Positions 30,912 to 38,660 of a stretch of DNA of 45,121 nt are shown in pieces. Below the pieces are notes generated by a model. It searched no databases and had not been told where the DNA came from. It was given only the letters and a program-made list of their open reading frames with translations. The DNA lies in contig CAAGBN010000067.1 of NCBI GenBank assembly GCA_900768075.1, positions 1 through 45,121 on the forward strand, given 5' to 3'. Position 1 is the first letter of the stretch. Every line of letters begins with the position of its first letter. The position numbers were made by a program, and so were the translations under genes. The DNA comes from Clostridia bacterium (lineage in GTDB: Bacteria > Bacillota > Clostridia > Oscillospirales > Acutalibacteraceae).

Positions 30912-31808
30912 TTTATCTAACTCTTCACATGCAAGTGTTGCCGCAACAGTGCCGTCTGCTGCCGCAGTTGTAAGCTGTCTGACAGGCTTGCGTCTGCAGT
31001 CACCTGCAATATATATGCCCTCTTTAACCCTGCAGTCCTCACCTGCAATAACATAGCCGTACTCGTCAAGAGGCAAGATGTCAGCAAAAGCCTTAGTCGA
31101 CGGCACCTGACCGATTGCAAGGAAAAGTCCGTTTACTACAATCTCTCTTTCTTCCTCGGTCTTGACATTTTTAACTTTCACACTCTTGAGAATAGGCCCT
31201 GCTTCAGCTGAAACAAGCACACTGTCAAGGACAAATTCAACGTTGTCTTTTTCTCTGAGCTTTGCCACAAGAGACTCCTCAGCTCTGAATGCCTCTCTTC
31301 TGTGGACAAGGTAAACCTTCTTGCAAATCTCGGATAAATAGAGAGCATCCTGCACAGCTGTACTGCCACCGCCCACAACCATAGTTTCGCGATTTCTGAA
31401 GAAGTTGCCGTCGCATACAGCACAGTAGGAAAGTCCTCTGCCTATAAGGCTTTGTTCGTTTGGGAGACCCGACTTTCTCGGCTCGGCACCGAGAGCGAAG
31501 ATAACCGCTTTTGCTTCATATTCGCCTTTGTTTGTGATGACTTTTTTAATTTCACCGTCTATTACTTCAGTTACATTTTCGTTTTTGAATTCACAGCCGA
31601 AAGCCTTTGCCTGAGCGTGAAGAGTCATAGAAAGCTCGGCACCGCTTATATTTTTAAAGCCCGGATAATTTTCTACAGCGTGGCTCTGACTTATCTGACC
31701 TCCGTATGCTTTCTTTTCAAAAAGCAGTACACTTTTACCGCTTCGAAGAGCGTACACTGCCGCTGTCAGACCTGCGATACCTCCGCCGATAACGATTATA
31801 TCTGTCAT
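30909..31808 (-). CDS. Thioredoxin reductase-like FAD/NADPH oxidoreductase
   Basis: A 299-residue flavoprotein in the TrxB family, transferring electrons from NADPH to a thioredoxin-like disulfide. FAD motif IIVIGGGIAGLTAAVYA at the start, redox pair CAVCDG at about 132-135, NADPH-binding GGGSTAVQDALYLSEICKKVYLVHRREAFRAEE, and the C-terminal FAD motif GIYIAGDCRRKPVRQLTTAAADG. Length and layout are those of low-molecular-weight TrxB. I start at the ATG at 31808 with AAGGAA about 9 bases upstream rather than the GTG at 31817. No thioredoxin gene is adjacent, so the partner is unknown. The tail is convergent with the XRE regulator. Confidence 0.88.
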   Translation of the reverse strand: MTDIIVIGGGIAGLTAAVYALRSGKSVLLFEKKAYGGQISQSHAVENYPGFKNISGAELSMTLHAQAKAFGCEFKNENVTEVIDGEIKKVITNKGEYEAKAVIFALGAEPRKSGLPNEQSLIGRGLSYCAVCDGNFFRNRETMVVGGGSTAVQDALYLSEICKKVYLVHRREAFRAEESLVAKLREKDNVEFVLDSVLVSAEAGPILKSVKVKNVKTEEEREIVVNGLFLAIGQVPSTKAFADILPLDEYGYVIAGEDCRVKEGIYIAGDCRRKPVRQLTTAAADGTVAATLACEELDK

Positions 31809-31949
31809 AAGTTTCACTTCCTTGTGGTAAGTTTTGTTTTCTTTTGTTTTATTTTATCACAACTGACTTAAAAATAAAATAAAGACTGATATTTTTTTTG
31901 AAAAAACCTTAAAAATCTTTTCATCAGTATGGAATTTCCTTACTTGTTG

Positions 31950-31958
31950 TGATATAAT
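31950..31958 (+). promoter_or_regulatory. Extended -10 promoter of the hydrolase-Mur-Ddl cluster
   Basis: TGATATAAT at 31950-31958 (extended -10). No good -35 is visible. Confidence 0.45.
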
Positions 31959-32026
31959 ACTTTAGAATGTGTAATTATGCTCATTTTTAATACATACTTT
32001 TTTCACAGGAAAGGAAGTAATGCATT

Positions 32027-32797
32027 TTGAATAAAACCGTATGTGGTCTTAATATAAACTACACCGAGCGTGGCGAAGGCGATTTAGTTGTGCTTCTTCA
32101 CGGCTGGGGAAGCAACATCACCCTCTTTGAGCAGGCTATTGCAATACTTGAAAGAAAGTATAAGGTTGTGGCTATGGATATGCCCGGCTTCGGTGAAAGC
32201 GAAGAACCCAAGGAGCCCTGGGATGTTGACAATTATGTGGATTTTGTTCTCGAGTTCCTCAAGGACTACAGTCCCTCAAAAATCACAGTACTCGGTCACT
32301 CCTTCGGTGGCAGAGTTATTATAAAAATGTGCTCAAGAGAGCTCCCCTTTGAAATTGAAAAGGTCATTCTCGTTGATGCTGCAGGTGTCAAGCCTGAAAA
32401 GACACTCAAGCAGAAAACCAAGCAGAGCATTTTCAAGGCAACCAAGAAAATTTATTCCTCGGCACCTGTTCAGAAGATGTTCCCCGACGCACTTGAAAAT
32501 CTTCGCAAAAGAAACGGCTCGGCTGACTACAATGCCGCTTCACCTATAATGAGACAGACTCTCGTAAAGGTTGTAAACGAGGATTTATGCCACCTTATGC
32601 CCAATGTCAAGGCTCCCACTCTTCTTGTCTGGGGTACACTTGACGATGCGACACCTCTTTCCGATGCCCTCATCATGGAAAAGCTTATGCCCGAGGCTGG
32701 TCTTGTTAAATTCGAGGGTGCAGGTCACTACAGCTTCCTTGAATGTGCTCCTCAGTTCGGCAGAGTACTCGCAAGCTTTATGAACATCAATCTTTAA
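32027..32797 (+). CDS. Alpha/beta hydrolase
   Basis: A 256-residue cytoplasmic hydrolase starting at TTG after AAAGGAAG. Core motifs: LLHGWGSNITLF (oxyanion region), MDMPGFGESEEP, nucleophile elbow VLGHSFGGR with Ser at about 92, acid in WGTLDDATP and the final His in GAGHYSFLE. The insert with KTLKQKTKQSIFKATKKIYSS is basic, a lid that may meet membrane or polyanion. It is first of a cluster with a membrane-tethered Mur ligase (18-base gap) and Ddl, so a role in peptidoglycan precursor handling is plausible but not shown. Confidence 0.87.
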   Translation: MNKTVCGLNINYTERGEGDLVVLLHGWGSNITLFEQAIAILERKYKVVAMDMPGFGESEEPKEPWDVDNYVDFVLEFLKDYSPSKITVLGHSFGGRVIIKMCSRELPFEIEKVILVDAAGVKPEKTLKQKTKQSIFKATKKIYSSAPVQKMFPDALENLRKRNGSADYNAASPIMRQTLVKVVNEDLCHLMPNVKAPTLLVWGTLDDATPLSDALIMEKLMPEAGLVKFEGAGHYSFLECAPQFGRVLASFMNINL

Positions 32798-32815
32798 TTT
32801 GAAAGGATAATATAT

Positions 32816-34384
32816 ATGGCTACTGTTTTAGTTTTTATGGCTATGGCGCTGTTTTTCATCAGCACATCAATGTCACTTATTGATTCGGTGCATTTCTTTC
32901 AGCTCAACTCCTACCGTTTCGACACCCACACAAAATGGATGAAAGAGAACTCACGCAAGTATCTCACTCACAACATCATTTCAGTTTTAATGCTTATCGT
33001 GGTATTCATTCCTATGAATCCTATGGTAAAGGCTATCGCTCTTGAGGTGCTTTTCATCATCTCACTTCCCACAGAAAAGCCCAAGAAGGCAAAGAAGCCC
33101 CTTGTTTACACAGCAAGAGTAAAGCGTATGCTTTTCACAACTGTGCTCGTTGTTCTCGCAGCGCTTGTGCCTACAACAATTATAGGCATCTCTTCATCTC
33201 ACGAAACCTATCCTCTTTGTGCAATGGTTGTTATCTATGCACTTTCACCCTGTATTATTCTTCTTTCAAACCTTATCAATAAGCCCGTTGAGCTGAGCAT
33301 CAACCAGTATTACACCAACGATGCAAAGAAAATGCTCAAGGCCTGCCCCAACCTTAAGATTATCGGTATCACAGGCTCATACGGCAAGACAAGTGTAAAA
33401 TACTATCTCACAACTCTTCTCAAAAGCAAATACAATGTTCTTATGACTCCCGAAAGCTACAACACACCTATGGGCGTTGTAAAGACTATCCGTGGCTCAC
33501 TCAAGGCAACAGATGAAATCTTCGTTTGCGAAATGGGTGCTAAATGGGTGGGTGATATCAAGGAGCTTTGCGATATCGTACATCCTCACCACGGCATCAT
33601 CACTTCAATAGGCCCTCAGCATCTTGAATCATTCAAAACACTCGACGCTATCAAGGGCACAAAGTTTGAGCTTGCAGACGCTCTCCCCGAGGGAGGTATG
33701 CTCTTCCTCAACGGTGACGATGAAAACATCGATTCCTATAAGGGCGACAGAAAGCATATTTCATACAGCCTTGATAGTGGCGACTACTCGGCCTTTGATA
33801 TTTCAGTATCCGAAAGAGGTACTACATTCAAAGTGAAAGCTCCCGACGGTGAAACTCAGGAATTTTCAACCAAGCTTATCGGCAGACATAATGTACTCAA
33901 TATTGTCGGTGCTATCGCTGTCAGCCATAAAATGGGCATCGCACTCAAGGATCTCCGCTCAGCTGTAAGAAAGCTCGAGGGCGTACCTCACAGACTTCAG
34001 CTTTCAGACAAGGGCAATATGACCATCATCGACGATGCTTACAACTCAAATCCCAGCGGTACAAAGGCAGCTCTTGAGGCTCTCTCACTCTTTGACGGCT
34101 ACAAAATTCTTGTAACCCCCGGTATGGTTGAGCTTGGCAGTAAGCAGGATGAGCTTAACAGAGAATTCGGTCAGAATGCAGCCGATGTATGTGACTATGT
34201 TGTACTCGTCGGTGCAAAGCAGGCTGTACCTATCAAGGCAGGCTTACTTGACAAAAATTACGATGAGAGTAAAATATATGTTGCTTCAAACATCAACGAA
34301 GCTCTCAGTCACGTTTATGCTCTTAATTCACAGGGCAGAAAGAAGATTGTTCTTCTTGAAAACGATTTACCTGACAACTATTAA
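32816..34384 (+). CDS. Membrane-tethered Mur ligase (MurF-like)
   Basis: A 522-residue protein with an unusual N-terminal region: residues 1-155 contain four or five membrane helices, where normal MurF has a soluble UDP-binding domain. The ligase follows: P-loop IIGITGSYGKTSVK (about 183-195), EMGAKWVGDIKELCDIVHPHHGIITSIGPQHLESF, and NPSGTKAALEALSLF with the last domain to the end. MurF adds D-Ala-D-Ala to the UDP-MurNAc-tripeptide. The adjacent Ddl makes exactly that dipeptide, supporting MurF-type chemistry. The C-terminal end (IVLLENDLPDNY) lacks the usual KGS/RG motif. Substrate inferred. Confidence 0.82.
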   Translation: MATVLVFMAMALFFISTSMSLIDSVHFFQLNSYRFDTHTKWMKENSRKYLTHNIISVLMLIVVFIPMNPMVKAIALEVLFIISLPTEKPKKAKKPLVYTARVKRMLFTTVLVVLAALVPTTIIGISSSHETYPLCAMVVIYALSPCIILLSNLINKPVELSINQYYTNDAKKMLKACPNLKIIGITGSYGKTSVKYYLTTLLKSKYNVLMTPESYNTPMGVVKTIRGSLKATDEIFVCEMGAKWVGDIKELCDIVHPHHGIITSIGPQHLESFKTLDAIKGTKFELADALPEGGMLFLNGDDENIDSYKGDRKHISYSLDSGDYSAFDISVSERGTTFKVKAPDGETQEFSTKLIGRHNVLNIVGAIAVSHKMGIALKDLRSAVRKLEGVPHRLQLSDKGNMTIIDDAYNSNPSGTKAALEALSLFDGYKILVTPGMVELGSKQDELNREFGQNAADVCDYVVLVGAKQAVPIKAGLLDKNYDESKIYVASNINEALSHVYALNSQGRKKIVLLENDLPDNY

Positions 34385-34407
34385 TCTTTTAAAAGGTGTG
34401 ATATATT

Positions 34408-35640
34408 ATGAAAATCAAAGTCGGTGTACTTTTCGGTGGTAAGACCGTTGAACACGAAATTTCAATCATTTCAGCTATTCAGGCTATGGGATACCTTGAC
34501 AGAAGCAAGTATGATGTTATCCCCATCTACATAACAAAGAATAACGAATTCTATGTAGGTGAAGAGGTAGGCAAAATCGAAAGCTATACTGATATAAACA
34601 ATCTTATCAAAAACTCACAGAGAGTTATTATGGTAAGAGACGACAACAAGGTCAACCTTATCAAGTACCCTCAGAAGATGTTCTCAAAGGGTGTTGTTGA
34701 CTATATTGACATCGCTTTCCCCGTTGTTCACGGTACTAACGTAGAAGACGGCACACTTCAGGGCTTCCTCAAGATGTTCAACATCCCCTATGTAGGCTGT
34801 GATGTGCTTTCATCAGCTATAGGTATGGATAAATATGTAATGAAGACTGTCCTTAAGGATAACGGCATCCCCGTACTTGACTGCAAATGCTACACAGCCA
34901 AGCAGTACGACGAAAACGAAGAAGCTATCATTGACGAAATCGAAAAGGCTATCGGCTATCCCCTTATCGTCAAGCCCGTAAACCTTGGCTCATCAATCGG
35001 CATTTCAAAGGCTGAAAACCGTACAGAGCTTTACGATTCACTTGACACAGCCTTCCGCTATGCTACAAAGGTACTCGTTGAAACTGCAGTGCAGAATCTT
35101 AAAGAAATCAACTGCTCAGTACTCGGCGACTATGAGGATGCAGAGGCTTCAGAATGTGAAGAGCCTGTATCAAGCGATAAGATTCTCACCTTCGCTGAAA
35201 AATATATCGGTGACGGCTCAGCAAAAGGCGCAAAGGGTGCCAAGGGCGGTGTGAAGAGTTCAGGCAGTAAGGGTATGGCTACTCTTAAGAGAAAGATTCC
35301 TGCTGACATCACAGCTCAGCAGAGAGATACTATCCGTGACCTTGCAGTAAGAGCATTCAAGTGCCTCGGCTGTGGTGGTGTATCAAGAATCGACTTTATG
35401 ATGGATACAGCTACAGGCAACATCTGGCTCAACGAAATCAACACTATCCCCGGCTCACTTTCATTCTATCTCTGGGAGCCTGTCGGTGTTAAGTATACAG
35501 AACTTCTTGACAGAATGATTTCACTTGCTCTCAAGCGTGAACGTGAAAGCGAAAACATCACCTACACCTTTGATTCAAATGTACTTCAGGGTGTAAAGCT
35601 CGGTGGTGGCACTAAAGGTGCAAAAGGCACAAAAGCTTAA
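34408..35640 (+). CDS. ddl: D-alanine--D-alanine ligase
   Basis: A 410-residue ATP-grasp ligase joining two D-alanines for peptidoglycan. VGVLFGGKTVEHEISIISA at the start, PVVHGTNVEDGTLQGFLKMFNIPYVG, KPVNLGSSIGISKA, and NIWLNEINTIPGSLSFYLWEPVG identify the family. It is longer than a typical Ddl (about 340-370) because of a Gly/Ala/Lys-rich insert near residues 267-290 (SAKGAKGAKGGVKSSG) between the central and C-terminal ATP-grasp halves and a C-terminal tail ending GGGTKGAKGTKA. AAAGG ribosome site before ATG. It is the last gene of the hydrolase-Mur-Ddl run. A stop-anchored repeat follows. Confidence 0.95.
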   Translation: MKIKVGVLFGGKTVEHEISIISAIQAMGYLDRSKYDVIPIYITKNNEFYVGEEVGKIESYTDINNLIKNSQRVIMVRDDNKVNLIKYPQKMFSKGVVDYIDIAFPVVHGTNVEDGTLQGFLKMFNIPYVGCDVLSSAIGMDKYVMKTVLKDNGIPVLDCKCYTAKQYDENEEAIIDEIEKAIGYPLIVKPVNLGSSIGISKAENRTELYDSLDTAFRYATKVLVETAVQNLKEINCSVLGDYEDAEASECEEPVSSDKILTFAEKYIGDGSAKGAKGAKGGVKSSGSKGMATLKRKIPADITAQQRDTIRDLAVRAFKCLGCGGVSRIDFMMDTATGNIWLNEINTIPGSLSFYLWEPVGVKYTELLDRMISLALKRERESENITYTFDSNVLQGVKLGGGTKGAKGTKA

Positions 35641-35654
35641 TATAAAAAAATAAG

Positions 35655-35822
35655 TAAAGTTTTGGTCAAGCTTTTACAAAAGCTTGCAGGGCATCGTCAC
35701 TGACGCGCCACCTGTGGTGGATTAAGCGAGGTGAGGATGGCGCAGCGGTCAAAATCGTTCGGTGCTCCAAGCCGACAAACGATTTCGGGAACCGCAAGAG
35801 GGTGGGACAGAGTCCCGCCACA
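35655..35822 (+). repeat. Stop-anchored palindromic repeat after ddl, split by a structured insert
   Basis: TAAAGTTTTGG, palindrome CAAGCTTTT-ac-AAAAGCTTG and CAGGG (35655-35691) match the copy after icd, with a compensating base-pair change (CAAGC/GCTTG for CAAAC/GTTTG). The hairpin that should follow, GTGGGAC-aga-GTCCCgCC, appears only at 35802. The 110 bases between are foreign to the repeat and can fold: GCGGT/ACCGC (35745-35749 with 35791-35795) and AAATCGTT/AACGATTT (35752-35759 with 35778-35785). Confidence 0.75.
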
Positions 35823-35833
35823 ATAAAATGCGC

Positions 35834-35864
35834 AGCAGAGGATTTAAATGTCCTCTGCTTTTTT
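35834..35864 (+). terminator. Intrinsic terminator downstream of ddl
   Basis: GCAGAGGA-tttaaatg-TCCTCTGC followed by TTTTTT. Confidence 0.85.
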
Positions 35865-35974
35865 ATAATCCACGGTTCTATCGTCACTATGCCCAAAAGA
35901 AACAAAACACATCTGTTTAAACTATCCAAAAAAATTCTAATTGACTTTAAACTATAGTATTGCGGTTTCATTTA

Positions 35975-35983
35975 TGATATAAT
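35975..35983 (+). promoter_or_regulatory. Extended -10 promoter of the GPH-like transporter gene
   Basis: TGATATAAT, 71 bases before the TTG start; a good -35 is absent at 17 bases. Confidence 0.45.
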
Positions 35984-36054
35984 GTAAAAATGTTATAAGG
36001 GGGTTGTATTTATATATATATCCCTTTAAATCGAACACGCTAGGAGGAAAAAAA

Positions 36055-38433
36055 TTGGTACAGAATTTAAAATCAAAAGTATCAGATTTAAGAACTTATT
36101 GGAAAATCCCAATGCCCGGCCGTTATATGCCATTTAAGGAGATTTTGGCATACGCTGTCGGCGGTATGGGTGCATATCTCATCATCACAATGGCATCAAT
36201 CCTTATTGTCAGCACAAACAATATGGTTGTCAGTGCCGCTGTCGGTGTATCCCCCACCCATATGTACATACTCTATATAATTTCAACTATCGCTAATATC
36301 CCTCTCACAGCTTTGAGAGCGAATATGGTTGACAACACCCGAAACAAAGCAGGTAAATACAGACCTTATCTTCTTTCAATGGGTATCCCCACCGTTCTTA
36401 TCAGCCTTGGTTATGTGTGGTTCCCCTATGACGCACTCTATAACCTCTTCCCCATGCAGATTCTCGGCTACGACGGCGGTTATATTGCAAAATTGGCAGT
36501 AGTTCTCTTCTTTAACCTTCTGCTCCAATTCTTCTTCAACTTCTTCAATGACGCTTACACAAACCTTGTTCACGTTCTTTCACCCAACACACAGGAAAGA
36601 ACTGACGTTCTCTCAATCAAGTCAGTTATCTACTCATTTGCTCCCTCAGTATTCAACTTTGTCCGTCCCTTTATTGCAGGTGCAGTTGCTGAAGGTAACA
36701 TCTACGACATCAGAGTTTACAGAGTGTCATATCCCATCTTTGCTGTTATCGGTATCGGTCTTACCATTTATATCTTTGCAAACACAAAAGAAAAGATCAT
36801 CCAGGCAAGAAGCCGTGTTATTCAGGTACGCTTTGCTGATGCTTTCAAGGAAGTTGCAAAGAACAAGTACTTCTGGATTATCGCTCTTGCAGGCTGGCTC
36901 GGCTTCCTTGAGGTTGCTTACAGCTCAGTTCTCGAGTGGTCATACAACTACGGTCACAGCTGTAGCGATGCGACCTACGGCTTTGTAACACTTATTGTTG
37001 GTAACGCTTCTCTCTGGGGTATGCTTTTAGCTCCCTTTGCCATCAGAAAATGGGGTAAGAAGAGAGTTCTTATCGGCATCAACCTTATGAACGTTGCCTG
37101 CATTCTTGCAATGGGTATCAACCTTCGCAGTATGGTATGGCTCACAATCTGCATTTACATCAACTACCTCTTCGGTGCATTTGAGCAGATTCTTTCACCT
37201 GCTATTCAGGCAGACATCCGTGATTACCATCAGTACAAAACAGGCGTTCGTGTTGACGGTATGTTCGCAACCGTTGCAACAATCGGTGGTATGGTAACAC
37301 TTGTTACTTCATCAGTTCTTCCCTTCGTATACGAGCATTACGGCATCTACGAGGGTAACGGCTACAAGAGTCCCTATGATATCCTTGACACAGTTACAGG
37401 CCAGGAAAATCTCCTTTACGATGTTATGGGCGCACTTATCGTTATGGCTGCTGTCGGTGCTTTCCTCAACGTTGTACCCTACTTCTTCTATGATCTTCAC
37501 GAGAAGCAGCAGAAGGGTATCGTTCGTGCACTTAAGATCCGTGCAATGTTCGAGGACTACGGTAACGGCGTAACTAACAACAAGACTCTTATCGAGGCTA
37601 TTGATATTATCAGATCAGCTCGTGAAAACGCTTCAAAGGAAATCACAGCAGTTGACAAGTCAAAGGGCAGAAAGGCTGCAAGACAGACTAAGGAGTTCAA
37701 CGAAGAAATCGAAATTTCACGCTTCGTATGTCAGGAGCTCGAAAAGTTCGAAAGCGGTATCTATAAGATCAAGTACGAAGCAAACCTCAAGGTTTACCAG
37801 GCAGGTCTTATCGGTCTTTACGAGATGAAGAAGGAAGACATTTTCGCAGAGCTTAAGGCTGCACGTGAAATGTCCAAGGATACAAAGGAAGCTAAGGAGC
37901 TTCGCACATTCGCTATTGAAATTGCCAAGAATAAGCTTTCAGCACGTAAGGCTATTGATAAGTATTACAAGACACCCGAAAGCTTTGTACAGCCCAGCTT
38001 TGACGAGCTTGACCGTCTCTTCTCAAGAGAAGACGCTATCAATGAAGAGCTTAAGGGTCTTTATGAAGCAATGGCAACAGCTAAAAAGGCAAAAGACACA
38101 TACGCTATCAAGGACATCAACGAAAAGATCAAGGCTGACGAATCTGAAAAGAAGGATGTTCAGAAGGCAATCAAGGCTGAAATGGACAAGCACGCATTCT
38201 TCGGCAGAGCTGCAAAGCCCTATCTTGATGCAGAGCGTATCGTAAAAGAGAAAGAAAACACAACACACTTCGAAGAAATCGCAGCTAAGTATGATGAAGC
38301 TAAGGCTAATGAAGAAGCTGCACTTCAGGCTCAGATTGACGAGCAGAAGAGACTCGACGAAGAAAAGGCTGCTGCAAAGGCTGCAATCAAGGCAGAAAAG
38401 GAAGCAGCAAAGGCAAACAAAAAGAATAAGTAA
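36055..38433 (+). CDS. GPH/MFS-type transporter with long cytoplasmic helical tail
   Basis: A 792-residue protein. I start at TTG 36055, with AGGAGG 8 bases upstream; an upstream ATG at 36004 has none. Residues 25-480 are a 12-helix carrier with GPH-like features (EILAYAVGGMGAYLII, DNTRNKAGKYRPYLLSMGIP, NTQERTDVLSIKSVIYS and LSPAIQADIRDYHQYKTGVRVDGMFATV). The membrane region ends near FYDLHEKQQKG (about 478). The last ~310 residues are strongly charged helical sequence, including DIIRSARENASKEI, KYYKTPESFVQPSFDELDRLFSREDAINEEL and a Lys/Ala/Glu-rich end (EKAAAKAAIKAEKEAAKANKKNK). A tail of this size is unusual; substrate and tail partner unknown. Single gene. Confidence 0.85.
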   Translation: MVQNLKSKVSDLRTYWKIPMPGRYMPFKEILAYAVGGMGAYLIITMASILIVSTNNMVVSAAVGVSPTHMYILYIISTIANIPLTALRANMVDNTRNKAGKYRPYLLSMGIPTVLISLGYVWFPYDALYNLFPMQILGYDGGYIAKLAVVLFFNLLLQFFFNFFNDAYTNLVHVLSPNTQERTDVLSIKSVIYSFAPSVFNFVRPFIAGAVAEGNIYDIRVYRVSYPIFAVIGIGLTIYIFANTKEKIIQARSRVIQVRFADAFKEVAKNKYFWIIALAGWLGFLEVAYSSVLEWSYNYGHSCSDATYGFVTLIVGNASLWGMLLAPFAIRKWGKKRVLIGINLMNVACILAMGINLRSMVWLTICIYINYLFGAFEQILSPAIQADIRDYHQYKTGVRVDGMFATVATIGGMVTLVTSSVLPFVYEHYGIYEGNGYKSPYDILDTVTGQENLLYDVMGALIVMAAVGAFLNVVPYFFYDLHEKQQKGIVRALKIRAMFEDYGNGVTNNKTLIEAIDIIRSARENASKEITAVDKSKGRKAARQTKEFNEEIEISRFVCQELEKFESGIYKIKYEANLKVYQAGLIGLYEMKKEDIFAELKAAREMSKDTKEAKELRTFAIEIAKNKLSARKAIDKYYKTPESFVQPSFDELDRLFSREDAINEELKGLYEAMATAKKAKDTYAIKDINEKIKADESEKKDVQKAIKAEMDKHAFFGRAAKPYLDAERIVKEKENTTHFEEIAAKYDEAKANEEAALQAQIDEQKRLDEEKAAAKAAIKAEKEAAKANKKNK

Positions 38434-38440
38434 TAAGTTT

Positions 38441-38470
38441 AAAGTGTCGTCTTCGGGCGACACTTTTTTT
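38441..38470 (+). terminator. Terminator of the GPH-like transporter gene
   Basis: AAGTGTCG-tcttcggg-CGACACTT followed by TTTTTTGTTT. Confidence 0.85.
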
Positions 38471-38485
38471 GTTTAGCAGAAAAAT

Positions 38486-38547
38486 CAAATCGCGTTTTTG
38501 ATTACTTTTTGAGCGACAGCAAAAAGTAATGCCTGCCCGGCGAGGGC
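38486..38547 (+). repeat. TAACATCGCG-type repeat after the GPH-like transporter
   Basis: AAATCGCGTTTTTG followed by ATTACTTTTTG...CAAAAAGTAAT (38501-38530) and GCCTGCCCGGCGAGGGC. Same orientation as the upstream gene, but after its terminator. The stem end differs (G/C instead of CC/GG). Confidence 0.8.
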
Positions 38548-38549
38548 AT

Positions 38550-38589
38550 AAAAAAAAACAAAAAGCAGAGTGCTGATTTTACACTCTGC
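38550..38589 (-). terminator. Terminator of the pncB-rluD operon
   Basis: On the minus strand GCAGAGTG-taaaatcag-CACTCTGC followed by TTTTTGTTTTTTTT. Confidence 0.8.
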
Positions 38590-38603
38590 TATATCTTTTT
38601 CTT

Positions 38604-38660
38604 GTGGCAGGGCTTCGCCCCGCACCCCACAAACTTTTGTAAAAGTTTGACAAAACTTTA
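38604..38660 (-). repeat. Stop-anchored palindromic repeat, copy after rluD
   Basis: On the minus strand the rluD stop TAA begins TAAAGTTTTGTC, then the palindrome CAAACTTTT...AAAAGTTTG, TGGGGTGCGGGGC-gaa-GCCCTGCCAC. Nearly identical to the DUF1292 copy. Confidence 0.88.

Larger units (their letters stand above)
35641..36054. other. Spacer after ddl with a split repeat, terminator and promoter
   Basis: No gene supported in 414 bases. Contains the stop-anchored repeat with a 110-base insert (35655-35822), an intrinsic terminator (35834-35864) and an extended -10 promoter (35975-35983). Confidence 0.7.
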
